Positions 50,224 to 59,831 of a stretch of 64,000 bases of DNA are shown here, one piece after another. Below the pieces are notes generated by a model, which worked only from the letters and a program-made list of their open reading frames with translations, did no database searches and was not told the DNA's origin. A program made the position numbers and the translations under genes. Source of the DNA: Ypsolopha sequella (Eukaryota; Arthropoda; Insecta; Lepidoptera; Ypsolophidae). The first letter of the stretch is position 1. Each line of letters begins with the position of its first letter. The stretch spans positions 27,976,069-28,040,068 of the forward strand of contig OW203993.1 in the NCBI GenBank assembly GCA_934047225.1, in the 5' to 3' direction.

Positions 50224-50241
50224 AACTGGTATGGGTCGCCA
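50224..50241 (-). promoter_or_regulatory. Gypsy primer-binding site
   Basis: Directly inside the 5' LTR the minus strand reads TGGCGACCCATACCAGTT. The TGGCGACC opening is common at insect LTR-element primer-binding sites. The matching tRNA was not determined. Confidence 0.75.
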
Positions 50242-50485
50242 TCAAATAACAAGATTCATCAAGGGTCTGTAGTGTAGAAGTCTGGAGTGGTGATTGAAAC
50301 ACAGACGTTAAGTTGACATGTTTAATGGTCAACTGCCAAAATAGAGTGAACCCGAAAACTGTACAATATTCTTTAATATAACTACTTATTGCTAAATAAG
50401 CAGTATGCGTCGCAATGTTGCAGTCAGTAGCGGCATGTCGCAGTAATGCTATAAAACAATGTGTATACGTAATTACTATACTTCA
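50242..50485 (-). repeat. 5' LTR of gypsy
   Basis: This 244-bp copy begins TGAAGTATAG on the minus strand and ends TTATTTGA before the primer-binding site. It is intact and identical to the two halves of the left LTR apart from the last base. Confidence 0.95.
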
Positions 50486-50821
50486 GTCATCTGAGTCATC
50501 ACCATCTTCATTTTCAAAGCACTCCTCGAAAATTTCCTTTACTGGCGCATGGTTTTCACATACCCTTTTTTTGCAGTTTTGTGAAGCCAAATGGTTTTTA
50601 TTGCTCCATTTACTGATTTCACATGTGTGTTCACTTTCTCGTAATACCTTGACTTTGTCTTTACTTATAGTAATGGACGCTGCACAATAATCGCGATTGA
50701 CGCATTTCCACGGTGTTGTTCCACTTATATTTTGATTGTTTAAATTGTACCTATGCACACCATACAACGCGCTATCGTTTCCTTTTTGATTTTTGGAAAA
50801 AATCTAAGTTTTCTCTTCCAT
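50486..50821 (-). pseudogene. MULE transposase N-terminal part with FLYWCH finger
   Basis: A probable start ATG at 50819-50821 opens MEEKT, then a TAG, then the same phase continues with IFSKNQKGNDSALYGVHRYN, PWKCVNRDYCAASI and ESEHTCEIS. This gives the FLYWCH C-x-C-x-H-x-C pattern. A TTAG before the open part could alternatively be a splice acceptor. The frame ends in an acidic run (ENEDGDDSDD) at the gypsy GTCA duplication and continues in phase at 43812. Confidence 0.82.
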
Positions 50822-51883
50822 TGTAAAGATATAAAATTTGCATCGAAATAAATGAAAAATTACAAGGGAACAAATGTATTGGAATGTCGTGTCTAATGCG
50901 CATAGATTTAGGATATGCAACCTGTTTAGTATTGCTCTTGTATCTACCTTATGTTTTCAACTCGAACGTAAGAAATAAATAGATAGCCAGTTACAATTTT
51001 CACAGAATACGTGTTACTATTGCCTCTATCACGAAAAACAATAAAAAAAATGTTAAAAGACACACACAAAATACCTTGAAAAAGTAGCAGTTTGAACTCT
51101 TGTCTACTATTTACAAATAGTAAATAAAAATAATGAAAAATTCCGTATCCAGAAGGTGCCTCAATTGCCAGGCGCTATCACTTTAGCGGTTTCCTTTTTG
51201 TTGCCTTGATGCTACTACTATGGAATATTGTATACTGTTGTATATTGTTGTTATTTACCATAACATTTTTTGTGTTCCGTGTTGTGTGGTGGTACGAAAA
51301 CCTTTACGCGTGTCCAACTCGCACTTGGCCAATTTTTTGTCATTTGTACATTTTGTCACTAATACAATTTGACAATCATGGTTTTTGACATGTCATTGTT
51401 TTCTCATTCGTTAACTTTGTCAGTCTTACTTTGATATACTTTTTGACTTTTGTACATTTTGACACTGGGACAATCAAGCTATGAGTACATTTTGGCATAT
51501 GGACGTACAATACCCGGTTTCTAATAAATTAGATCAATAATTAATTTGCTATGCTCTACACATTTAAAAAATTATTAGTTACATTTTGTTTGCATAAAAC
51601 AACGTTACTACCAATTTACAAATGTTCAAGTAATAGAGACATGGCACAATATCAGATTCGAACACCTTAACGGCTTGCTCTATCAAACGGCAAAGTTCAA
51701 TGGTGGGGTAAGTAAGTGATTTTTTATCTTCCAACCATTCTCGTAGATTAATGTATGAATATACGGATGTTAAATCATCTTCAGGGTTGTCTTGTCTACT
51801 TTCAAGTAATGTTCACACGCTGAACAATTACGACCTTTTAAAATGTTAGCGGCTATATAGCCACTAACATAAACAATTGGTTG
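50822..51883. other. Non-coding region, likely MULE 5' flank
   Basis: No gene is supported. Words of the form TGTACATTTTG-CAC recur at 51347, 51452 and 51487 and could be subterminal repeats of a DNA transposon. The rest is AT-rich. Confidence 0.4.
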
Positions 51884-52727
51884 TTAGTCGAGGTCACACA
51901 AATTAGACTCATTGTCACAAAATTCAGCTTCATCTGGAATACTCAAAACTGGTGCCCAATCAAAATATGACACAGTTTCTTCCGTTGTTTCTGCGATCTG
52001 TAAATCCGTTGAATTATCCATGGAGGTATTTTCCTCAAACAATAGATCATGAAAATCAGTGAGTAATTCCTGGACATCCTTCTCACAATTAGAACCTCTA
52101 CTATGAGGGGCTGTCAACCTAGAGACAAAAGCAGTTTTCAGGGCAGCAACAAAATTTCAACAGGTTGGGTTTCTGTTTGTAGGGCTGTGTTGCCTAATAA
52201 ACCCCTAACAAGTTTTCCAAGGCATCTTGGTTTAGTTGTCGCAAATTTAGGTATTTCATCCCCTGTGATTTTAATTTCTGCCACAAATCTTGCAGTGATT
52301 TTAAAGTACAAATGTATCCTTGAATACATTTAATATTCCTTGCTTCTTCGCCATTCACATTCACGAACTTCATCGATTCCAATTTTTTTTTGGATTTTGG
52401 AATTTTATGTAAATAGAAAAGATTTCTATTCAATTCCTCCATTTTATACCAAATTGCTCCGCTTGGCCTTTTTGTTAGTCATAATAAGTTCCGTATTGTT
52501 TAAATAATTGTTTCTCAGGGATTTAAAAAGATGCGGCACATCGAAAATCGTGAATATTTTACGATTATTACTCGTAAAGTAATTCCTTTCAGGCCCAACC
52601 AAATCAGCACCGCATCGTCTTTTAAGCGTGGTCGCAATAAAGTTCTGTTCAGAAAGCACTCTGGATTGAAGTGCCTTAACCCTTAGTCTACCGAACATTT
52701 TTTTTTCAAAAATTTTAGAATCACTTT
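51884..52727 (-). pseudogene. P-element-like (THAP9-type) transposase remnant
   Basis: Reading leftwards: KALQSRVLSEQNFIATTLK, IFTIFDVPHLFKSLRNNYL (the P/THAP9 motif DxPHLxKxxRN), ELNRNLFYLHKIPKSKKKL, LKSQGMKYLNLRQLNQDALE, then HSPTNRNPTC, NFVAALKTAFVSRLTAPHSRG and SNCEKD. At least two phase changes and one stop occur (near 52443 and 52190-52160). The N-terminus is not here. An open stretch preceded by a splice acceptor continues it beyond the MULE block at 61859-61882. Confidence 0.82.
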
Positions 52728-52736
52728 GTTTAACCG

Positions 52737-53018
52737 ATTTCGTAGCACGATGCCTATTTTTGAAATGTCTCGTAAACGCGCATTACTACCATACGTTATG
52801 CTGCAGTAAATATCGATATCGACATATCGACGTATATCTTTCCCTATTTTTATTTTTCGAATAATGGCAACACTCTATCTGTCAAAGGAGTCTCTCTAAT
52901 TAAAAACCTTACTTTAGGTATAGTGATCATAAATATCTACTGGTTTATTCAATATGTTCGAAATTATATTTTTAAGACAGTAAATATATGTACAATAATC
53001 TACTTGATCAATATAATT
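52737..53018. other. Left interior of the MULE block
   Basis: After the 21-bp terminus the sequence contains ATCGATATCGACATATCGACG near 52807-52828 and is otherwise AT-rich. No frame is supported. Confidence 0.4.
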
Positions 53019-53516
53019 CTAGCACTGTTTTATTTTTGATATATTATTTATTAGGTATTTTGCATTTAATTTTTCATCATTAAACTTTAATCTAAATGAA
53101 CCAATAGTGGTGAAAAAAGTTGGCCGCCATAGTCCCCTATTAATCAGTAAACTTATAAAAAATTTCATGACATTGTGTGAGTTGGCTTGCTTTCCATCAT
53201 TTAAATAAAAATAAATTAGAAAATATATTATCATATTATAAAAAATAAGACATCGTCTTATAGTATGTTTTCTACTACTTGTTTTGGAAAATTTTGGGTC
53301 ATAAAAATGAAATATTTTTTGCATTGTAACTCCGCTTGTTAATATGTTTTCATCATTTTGAGTTGATTTGAGACGAATATTCACTATTTCACTATATTCA
53401 CATCGGGTAGTTTTTTTCTGTATTGGAAACATTTGAAAAGGCGAAACGAAGAGGGGCCCATTTTCAGAATAACTGTTTTTACAAGAGGGACAAAAGCTTT
53501 TTATTTTAAAAATCAA
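53019..53516 (-). CDS. Unrecognised 165-aa ORF
   Basis: The frame has a Cys pair near the start (CPSCKNSYSENG), a further Cys (RCEYSEIVNIRLKS) and a strongly hydrophobic run at about residues 90-104 (LIFYNMIIYFLIYFYLN) that could span a membrane. Codon use is very AT-rich like the flanks. The middle (KFFISLLINRGLWRPTFFTT) does not match a family I know. It may be a degraded transposon-encoded protein or a chance frame. Confidence 0.3.
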   Translation of the reverse strand: MIFKIKSFCPSCKNSYSENGPLFVSPFQMFPIQKKTTRCEYSEIVNIRLKSTQNDENILTSGVTMQKIFHFYDPKFSKTSSRKHTIRRCLIFYNMIIYFLIYFYLNDGKQANSHNVMKFFISLLINRGLWRPTFFTTIGSFRLKFNDEKLNAKYLINNISKIKQC

Positions 53517-54202
53517 ACAAAATCATGCATATTTTTTATTTTATTTTGAAGAGTATACCAAAAAATAATGTTACATATTAATTAAATGTAATGAAATTAA
53601 ATTTTTAATATCAAAATAATGCCCTTCTTCTAGTGACCATGTTCCATGTTTCTGCTTTCTAGTTACTGAACCGAGTATTTGGGAGTTGGGCATACAGGGT
53701 ATTATAAAAATCTATTTGCCTAAGACACACACAGTGCAAGATCTTTGACATCTAAAAGCTTGCCCGGTTTGATGGGCAGCTGTCCTGAGTACATTCCTTA
53801 TGACACTTAAGTTGTGACTCATACTACTTCTGTACTATATATTCCTTATCTGTTTGTTAGCTATTTTCACTTTCAAACCTTCACATGTACTGCATACATC
53901 AGTCCGCGGCCATCCAAAGGGATAGTTTATACTGTGGTTGTAGTGTTCTTGTTAATAATTTAAGTAATACTTGTATGTCACTTCTGCCTTTACAATCTTT
54001 GCATCAGATGGGCGGCTGATTGTAGTTATACCTTGGACGACGTCCAGGAGTTATACACTTCTGGGAAGTGTAGTTTTAAAAACAAAATGTACATTTTAAC
54101 CCTTTAATGCATGATTTTTATTTTTGCGATAAAAAATATATATGGTAGTTTTTGACATACTAATCCCAGGGAAAATACAGAAAAAAAAAATTGTGATATA
54201 TT
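53517..54202. other. Non-coding; contains a possible piggyBac-like terminus
   Basis: TTAACCCTTTAATGCATGAT at 54096-54115 has the wording of many piggyBac-type ends (TTAA followed by CCCT). No partner end was found. No gene is seen. Confidence 0.4.
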
Positions 54203-55069
54203 TCAGGTAGTTATTGTCTCTGAGTTCCTTTCTTCCTCCAGAGTTTCAAGAGCCCTCACGAAAGCCTCCTTAGGAGGGAGCCTGGATCCCCTGACTTCGG
54301 TTAGGAACGTGCTAACCAGTAGTGCCGGGTCAAACACTATGATTCTTTCATGTGGAACCCCTTGTCTCAGAAGGACTTCTATTTGCTTTATAACTCCTCT
54401 ATCTTCTTTAGATGGAGTTCCATTGTATGACAGGGTTGCTCTCTCACCGTCCCAAAGATAATGGAAACATCCATATTTGATGACTTTGGGTGCCCTGGAG
54501 CTTGTTGATGCTTGTGGTTGTTTGGCACGACGTCGAGGTTTGTCCATCTGGATAAGTAGATCCTTGACCTTGGACTCCATTTTAGACAGATAGTCTGAAT
54601 TCAGCGATGATTGGGCCCTCCAGGCGGTCTCAGCAGATGTTATGGATGTTTTCAGATTATCCATGGATCGTGCCGTCAGTTGAAGATCAGCAGATACCGA
54701 CGACATGTTCTCCATCATCTCCTTGAAAATGTTCTGTTGAGTTACCTGCATCGATTGAACCATCCCCATCAAGTAGGCAATCGCACCATTTCCTTTTGTG
54801 ATTAAGATAGTCGGATTGGAGGAGAGGAAGTGATTTAGAAATGAGAGAATTCTATCAGGGCCCAAGAGATCCCAGTTCCCGTCTAAATAGCTCACAACGT
54901 CCACATGGAATGCCGAGGTTTCTCGCATAAGTCTCAAGATGTCGACCCGCATAGTGCTAACTACTTTCAGAGTGGTCTTGGGTTCTGCACACAATTTTTT
55001 GAGCCCGTTTAACTTGGCCCTAAAATTCTGCAGATTTGACTCCGGCTTTTTGGTGTCATCCTCTTGTGT
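54203..55069 (-). CDS. Unknown ORF A, coiled-coil protein lacking its start
   Basis: The frame is open from 55069 (after a TAA) to 54203, but no ATG occurs before MRVDILRLM, so the 5' end is probably cut. The protein has an N-terminal helical region, a central coiled coil (MQVTQQNIFKEMMENMSSVS to SKMESKVKDLLIQ), a basic Ser/Gln linker (KPRRRAKQPQAS) and a folded-looking C-terminus (GCFHYLWDGERATLSYNG). It is intact, GC-richer than its surroundings and has no transposase, RT or gag motif. Layout is compatible with a phosphoprotein of a negative-strand RNA virus, but I do not recognise it. A captured host gene is equally possible. Confidence 0.55.
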   Translation of the reverse strand, partial: TQEDDTKKPESNLQNFRAKLNGLKKLCAEPKTTLKVVSTMRVDILRLMRETSAFHVDVVSYLDGNWDLLGPDRILSFLNHFLSSNPTILITKGNGAIAYLMGMVQSMQVTQQNIFKEMMENMSSVSADLQLTARSMDNLKTSITSAETAWRAQSSLNSDYLSKMESKVKDLLIQMDKPRRRAKQPQASTSSRAPKVIKYGCFHYLWDGERATLSYNGTPSKEDRGVIKQIEVLLRQGVPHERIIVFDPALLVSTFLTEVRGSRLPPKEAFVRALETLEEERNSETITT

Positions 55070-55280
55070 ATATTATGCATACATTTGTAAAAATCACCAA
55101 AAAATACATTTGATCGGCTTCAGTTGATTTTAAATCTTTATATCAGCCAAGAATTGATTACAGTCATGTCCAGTAAGTGGTAAAAAATACGCATATACCA
55201 TTTTCGACTTCTCATTGTAATTCGATATCTCCCAATGAAACTATCCATAAAATTGTAACATGTTAAAAGTTACATGTGAA

Positions 55281-56143
55281 GTAGTGTTTAAAGTTGTAAT
55301 TAATTGCAAACATTAATTGGCTAGCGCCTAGCAGAATGGAACCAGTCCACATGCAAACTAAGCTGAGTATTTGAGGTCCAAAGTCAAAAGATAGTTATTG
55401 TTTTGTTTTGTGACTTTTAGTATATTTTGTAGTAACAGCAAAGCTTTGATATTGCTCTAACTCAAGGGTATAACAAATACCATTTCCAAGAGTGTTTTGA
55501 AAAATATGAATTAAAGTGGACTGGTTCTGTTCTGCTTTAGTATGGAATAATGGTAAATTTAATTTAGCCGAACAGATCCACCACAAACTGGTTTCAAATA
55601 AATAAAAATAAAAAACAAAATACAATGCAAAATGGCTTTTCTTTATTTTCTTGCAAGGAGATAGAAAGTAACATATCATGGGGCGTAAAAACGCAGAAAG
55701 TCAATCTGGTAGTAGTGTTTAAAGTTGTAATTAATTGCAAACATTAATTGGCTAGCGCCTAACAGAATGGAACCAGTCCACACGCAAACCACGCTGAGTA
55801 TTTGAGGTCCAAAGTAAAAAGATAGTTATTGTTTTGTTTTGTGACTTTTAGTATATTTTTTGTAGTAACAGCAAAGCTTTGATAATGCTCTAACTCAAGG
55901 GTATAACAAATACCATTTCCAAGAGTCTTTTGAAAAATATGAATTAAAGTGGACTGGTTCTGTTCTGCTTTAGTATGGAATAATGGTAAATTTAATTTAG
56001 CCGAACAGATCCACTACAAACTGGTTCCAAATAAATAAAAATAAAAAACAAAATACAATGCAAAATGGCTTTTCTTTATTTTCTTGCAAGGAGATAGAAA
56101 GTAACATATCATGGGGAGTAAAAACGCAGAAAGTCAATCTGGT
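55281..56143. repeat. Tandem duplication of a 431-bp unit
   Basis: Copies at 55281-55711 and 55712-56143 agree at roughly 97 percent by eye. Differences include CTAGCAG versus CTAACAG and CATGCAAACTAAG versus CACGCAAACCACG. The unit starts GTAGTGTTTAAAGTTG and ends AAAGTCAATCTGGT. The spacer 55070-55280 holds nothing recognisable. Confidence 0.93.
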
Positions 56144-56263
56144 TGTGAGTAGCTATGAACCGAGATTTAGAGGTTCTAATCCCAGTTCAGAGATCCTTAC
56201 ATCCAGATTTACTTTTCTTTTTGTTTATACACTACAATTTTTAAACTAAATCATCTCAAATAT

Positions 56264-56455
56264 TCAGTGTTCTTCTATCATGAAGTCAAGTATTTCGTTA
56301 AGTCGATCCACATCTTCAACTTCCTCTGTGTTATCAGATTGAAGTGATTTATAAAAGCTTTGATCACATGCCGGTATCAAATGCATCATACTATTTAGAT
56401 CATCTAACTTGGCTTTGTTGATTTTACTACCATTTGCCCACAAAGGAGTTATCAA
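56264..56455 (-). pseudogene. Short acidic-tailed ORF, possible transposase end
   Basis: The frame reads TPLWANGSKINKAKLDDLNS, then MHLIPACDQSFYKSL and an acidic tail. The spacing resembles the C-terminal segment of some insect transposon proteins that I cannot name. Nothing upstream extends it. Treat it as a weak remnant. Confidence 0.22.
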
Positions 56456-56599
56456 GACTTAGTTGAAAGACTTGGCTTGACTTGTAATATTGATTACATG
56501 AGTTGTGCTTTCTGAAGAAAACTCATACTTCATATAAATATATACCAGAAGGAACCTGCCGATTTGACCGGGTCCTTCCACTTACTCAACATCTAGCGA

Positions 56600-57514
56600 A
56601 TGACACTCAGCAGAAGCGTTCGATCTACTGTGAAGTTCTTGCAAGATTTATCCACCACAGAAGAGATAGACAGCTTAGCCCTGCTGTTAGCAGAACCCAG
56701 CATAGCGGTTGCAGTGCGCGAGGGGGACAGAAAGATGTTGTCGCGCGTCTTCGGAGTGTCCACTGTCACGTATGAGCAGATACTGCGTGACCGTGGATGC
56801 GTTTACCGGAACACGCGTTCCTTATTCGAGTTGTTGGTCGACCGTAAGGTCGTTCTGTCAGTTCCCGATGACGCCTATGGTACAGTCGGATGTGCCGTGG
56901 TTAGTCGTCTGATCGCGAGGGATGGCACCAATCTGCCGTCATCTTACCTGCGGGGAGGCCGTGCCGTCAGTGAGTTCGAGGAGCTCCTTGGCGCCACGGA
57001 TATCGCAGGTGTGCGTATGGCCGCCCAGGTCTTGCCGGCATCGCTACCGGCATTGACTAAGGTGTGCAAGCAAGTTGTGGCCGCGCACGAAAAGATGGCC
57101 GTAAATGGCCAAGATGACAAAGTGGCAGTGGGTGAGTACACCAGTGCGGTAGCCGCTATGTTTACCCAGTTGCGGACCAATCCCAATCCAACTGTGGTCC
57201 GTGACGTTCGAGGGTGTGGGTCTCCTATGACGCTTGGCGCGTATATCAAGGCGGCACAAAAACGCCCGGGACAGTCCTTTGTTCCTCGGGTGGGTAACGA
57301 GTTCACCAGCGTCGAGCGTGGAATGCTCGACATGTTGGAACTTGATGGTTACGAGGTGGTAACAGGCGAAGACGGTAAGGAGCAGAGCGTCCTATCAGAA
57401 GTGGACGTTTTCACCTATATAGGATCTGCTTTTTTGGAACCGCCGCCATTGCCAGACCTAGTAGCTGGGCTGGAAGAACAGTCTCCCCCAGCGGCAGACC
57501 CTCCTCAATCATGA
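56600..57514 (+). CDS. Unknown ORF B, 304 aa, possible endogenous viral gene
   Basis: One intact 304-codon frame starts MTLSRSVRSTVKFLQDLS. It is predicted mostly helical, with many Val/Ala/Leu and few Cys, and ends in an acidic, Pro-rich tail (EPPPLPDLVAGLEEQSPP). GC content is clearly above the flanks, and GCG, GTG and CGT codons are common. There is no CCHC knuckle, DDE or RT motif, so it is not the gag of the gypsy pol fragment that follows. A TAATAAAAATAAAAC run lies 85 bp after the stop. I infer a retroposed or captured gene. A nucleoprotein-like gene of an RNA virus is one possibility, not established. Confidence 0.6.
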   Translation: MTLSRSVRSTVKFLQDLSTTEEIDSLALLLAEPSIAVAVREGDRKMLSRVFGVSTVTYEQILRDRGCVYRNTRSLFELLVDRKVVLSVPDDAYGTVGCAVVSRLIARDGTNLPSSYLRGGRAVSEFEELLGATDIAGVRMAAQVLPASLPALTKVCKQVVAAHEKMAVNGQDDKVAVGEYTSAVAAMFTQLRTNPNPTVVRDVRGCGSPMTLGAYIKAAQKRPGQSFVPRVGNEFTSVERGMLDMLELDGYEVVTGEDGKEQSVLSEVDVFTYIGSAFLEPPPLPDLVAGLEEQSPPAADPPQS

Positions 57515-57611
57515 CACCCTACTACACGCTGTTACTGATCGAGAGGAGGTGCAGTGCACCACTACACCCTCTGCCCACTCACCGCTCCTGAGAGCCACGC
57601 CTAATAAAAAT

Positions 57612-59322
57612 AAAACAATCATTGCTGCTACCGAAATAACGTTCTTAGGGCACATATTCAACGAGAACGGCATGAGACCGGACATAAATCGCGTGAAGGC
57701 CATAACTGACATGCCGAAACCACAAAATAGAAAAGAATAAGAACGGTTCCTAGGCATAACCAATTATCTGGCAAGATTTATTCCAAAATACACAGATGCG
57801 GCGGCGCCATTAAGAGACTTGTTAAAAAAAGGCCATGAATTCGAATGGTCTAGTATACATGATAACTGTTTCGTGAACATTAAAGACAAAATTGTGAAAG
57901 CCCCTGTATTGAGATATTATTCGCCGCGAGAGGGCGTAACAGTTTCAGTGGATGCAAGTTCCCACGGTCTAGGTGCTTGCCTGATCCAAGACGGGCAGCC
58001 AGTAGCGTACGCATCGCGTACTCTCACTCCTAACGAAACTCGATGGGCCCAAATTGAAAAGGAGCTTCTAGCAATCGTGTTTGGTTGTATACGTTTTCAC
58101 CAATACATATATGGTCATGATCGTGTAACAGTGGAAACTGATCACAAACCGTTGGAGTCAATATTTAAAAAACCGCTCAACGATACTCCGGCACGTTTAC
58201 AGCGTATGCTGTTAAAGTTACAAAATTACGCATTAAAAATAACATACAAGCCGGGAAAACAAATGTTTATCGCTGATGCACTGTCGCGGGCTCCAACCGA
58301 AACCGGTTCCAATAAAGATGTGTGGGATGACGTCACAATTCACGTAAACTCATTATTTGAAAACGTGTCAGTGACTCGGGATAAAATAGATCTAATTAGA
58401 GAGGAGACAGAAAAAGACAAGACCTTAAAAGGTGTAAAAACGTACTACGAAAAAGGGTGGCCAAATACCAAAGAAGATGTTCACGATTTGGCTAAACAGT
58501 TTTGGACTATACGTAGTGACCTTCATTGTATAAACGGAATATTATTTCGTAACGGGCAAATCATCATTCCTAAATCATTACGCAAAGAACTTTTAAACAG
58601 GGTACATGAGGGACACTTGGGAATCGAAAAAAGCAAAAGGCGAGCCAGAGACGTGATGTGGTGGCCTGGCATATCCAGTGAGATCGAGCAGCTGGTGCAG
58701 CGCTGTGACACGTGCCAGCGTCACCGCGCCGTGCAGCGCCGCGAGCCGCTCACGCCGCACGCACCCGCCCAGCTGCCGTGGCAAGTGTTAGCCACGGATA
58801 TTTTTGAAATACAACAAAAACATTATCTTCTAGTAGTAGACTACTATTCCAAATATTTTGAAGTTGCTCCTCTTCCAACTATGGCAAGTGGAGTGGTAAT
58901 TCAACAGTTAAAGACTATTTTTGCAAGGCACGGCATTCCAAAAAAAATAGTCTCGGACAACGCAGCTCAGTACTCCTCAATGGAGTTCAAACATTTTGCG
59001 AACAGTTGGGAATTCGAACACGTCACTAGTTCCCCGTTATACCCGCGGTCCAATGGTTTAGCTGAACGATTTGTCCAACCTGTTAAAACGCTTTTAGTAA
59101 AAGCTCGTGAAAATAATACAGACTGGCAGTTAGCATTCCTTAACTTCAGGAATACTCCTATAAGTGGAGAAAAGTACTCTCCAGCACAATTGTTAATGGG
59201 CAGAAGGCTAAATACGCGGCTGCCGGCGGCAGAAGGGTCTCTGACTCCAACACAAATAGATCGTGATGAACTACTTCAACAAAGAGCTAATAACACTGAT
59301 AAATCTAAATCATACTACGATC
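57612..59322 (+). pseudogene. Ty3/gypsy pol fragment: RT end, RNase H, integrase
   Basis: RT is cut at its 5' side and starts with ITFLGHIFNENGMRPD. A TAA lies at 57738-57740, after which ERFLGITNYLARFIPKY continues. RNase H has VSVDASSHGLGACL and ETDHKPL. Integrase has H-H-C-C (HEGHLGIEKSKRR, CDTCQRHRAV), LATDIFEI, IVSDNAAQYSS and the glutamate region SPLYPRSNGLAERF. The frame is open from 57819 but runs into the MULE end at 59323, and the rest of the element is not found on the other side. Confidence 0.88.
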
Positions 59323-59438
59323 GATTTCGTAGCACGATGCCTACTTTCGCGCTTAGTTAACTTTTCAATATTTTCAAGTAATCGGTAGCACAATGCCAAC
59401 ATTTTGAAACCACCATACATTAGATCGCACTATGCCTA
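59323..59438 (+). repeat. Left terminal inverted repeat of the MULE
   Basis: Begins GATTTCGTAGCACGATGCCT and lies directly in the gypsy integrase frame. Confidence 0.95.
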
Positions 59439-59831
59439 AAATTGCATATAGACAAAAATTTTTCGTTATAATGTATTCCAATCGCAGTATGCCTACTTTG
59501 GTCATTGTCAGTGCTTTTAATATGTATGTGGTCTACAATTTGTACAGTCAACACAAAATTTATTTTACTTTTGGTGTGTCGTATTATTAAGTTTAATGGT
59601 TATATTTTTATTAGGCGGGTATAAAGTCAAAAAATGAAATTTAATCAATTAAAATACATATATTAAAATAGCTACTTACGATAAGTGTATCGATGCTTAG
59701 TGCGAATAAACAAAATAAAACTACTTCGAACAATTACAACTTGCTTTACATGCAAGAAACTAAAGAGGATGTGTTTACTACTATGAAGTACGAACACCTT
59801 TTTCCGCGATACCTGTAAGTAGGTTAAATTA

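Larger units (their letters stand above)
43813..50489 (-). mobile_element. Complete Ty3/gypsy retrotransposon inserted in a MULE
   Basis: Two LTRs of 244 bp enclose leader, gag and pol. The flanking GTCA occurs at 43813-43816 and 50486-50489, a 4-bp target duplication. Apart from a 682-bp insertion in the left LTR, the LTRs are identical except for the terminal base next to the primer-binding site. Gag and pol have no internal stop. There is no envelope gene. Confidence 0.94.

Noticed and set aside
52728..52760. MULE-like terminus read as a solo chance match
   Set aside because: The identical 8-bp flank at the far end (61859-61866) makes chance unlikely, so I kept it as the left end of a block.
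56147..56200. tRNA-like B box (GGTTCTAATCCC) after GTAGCTATG
   Set aside because: The A-box-like word is only about 22 bases upstream and no cloverleaf can be drawn, so I do not call a tRNA or SINE head.
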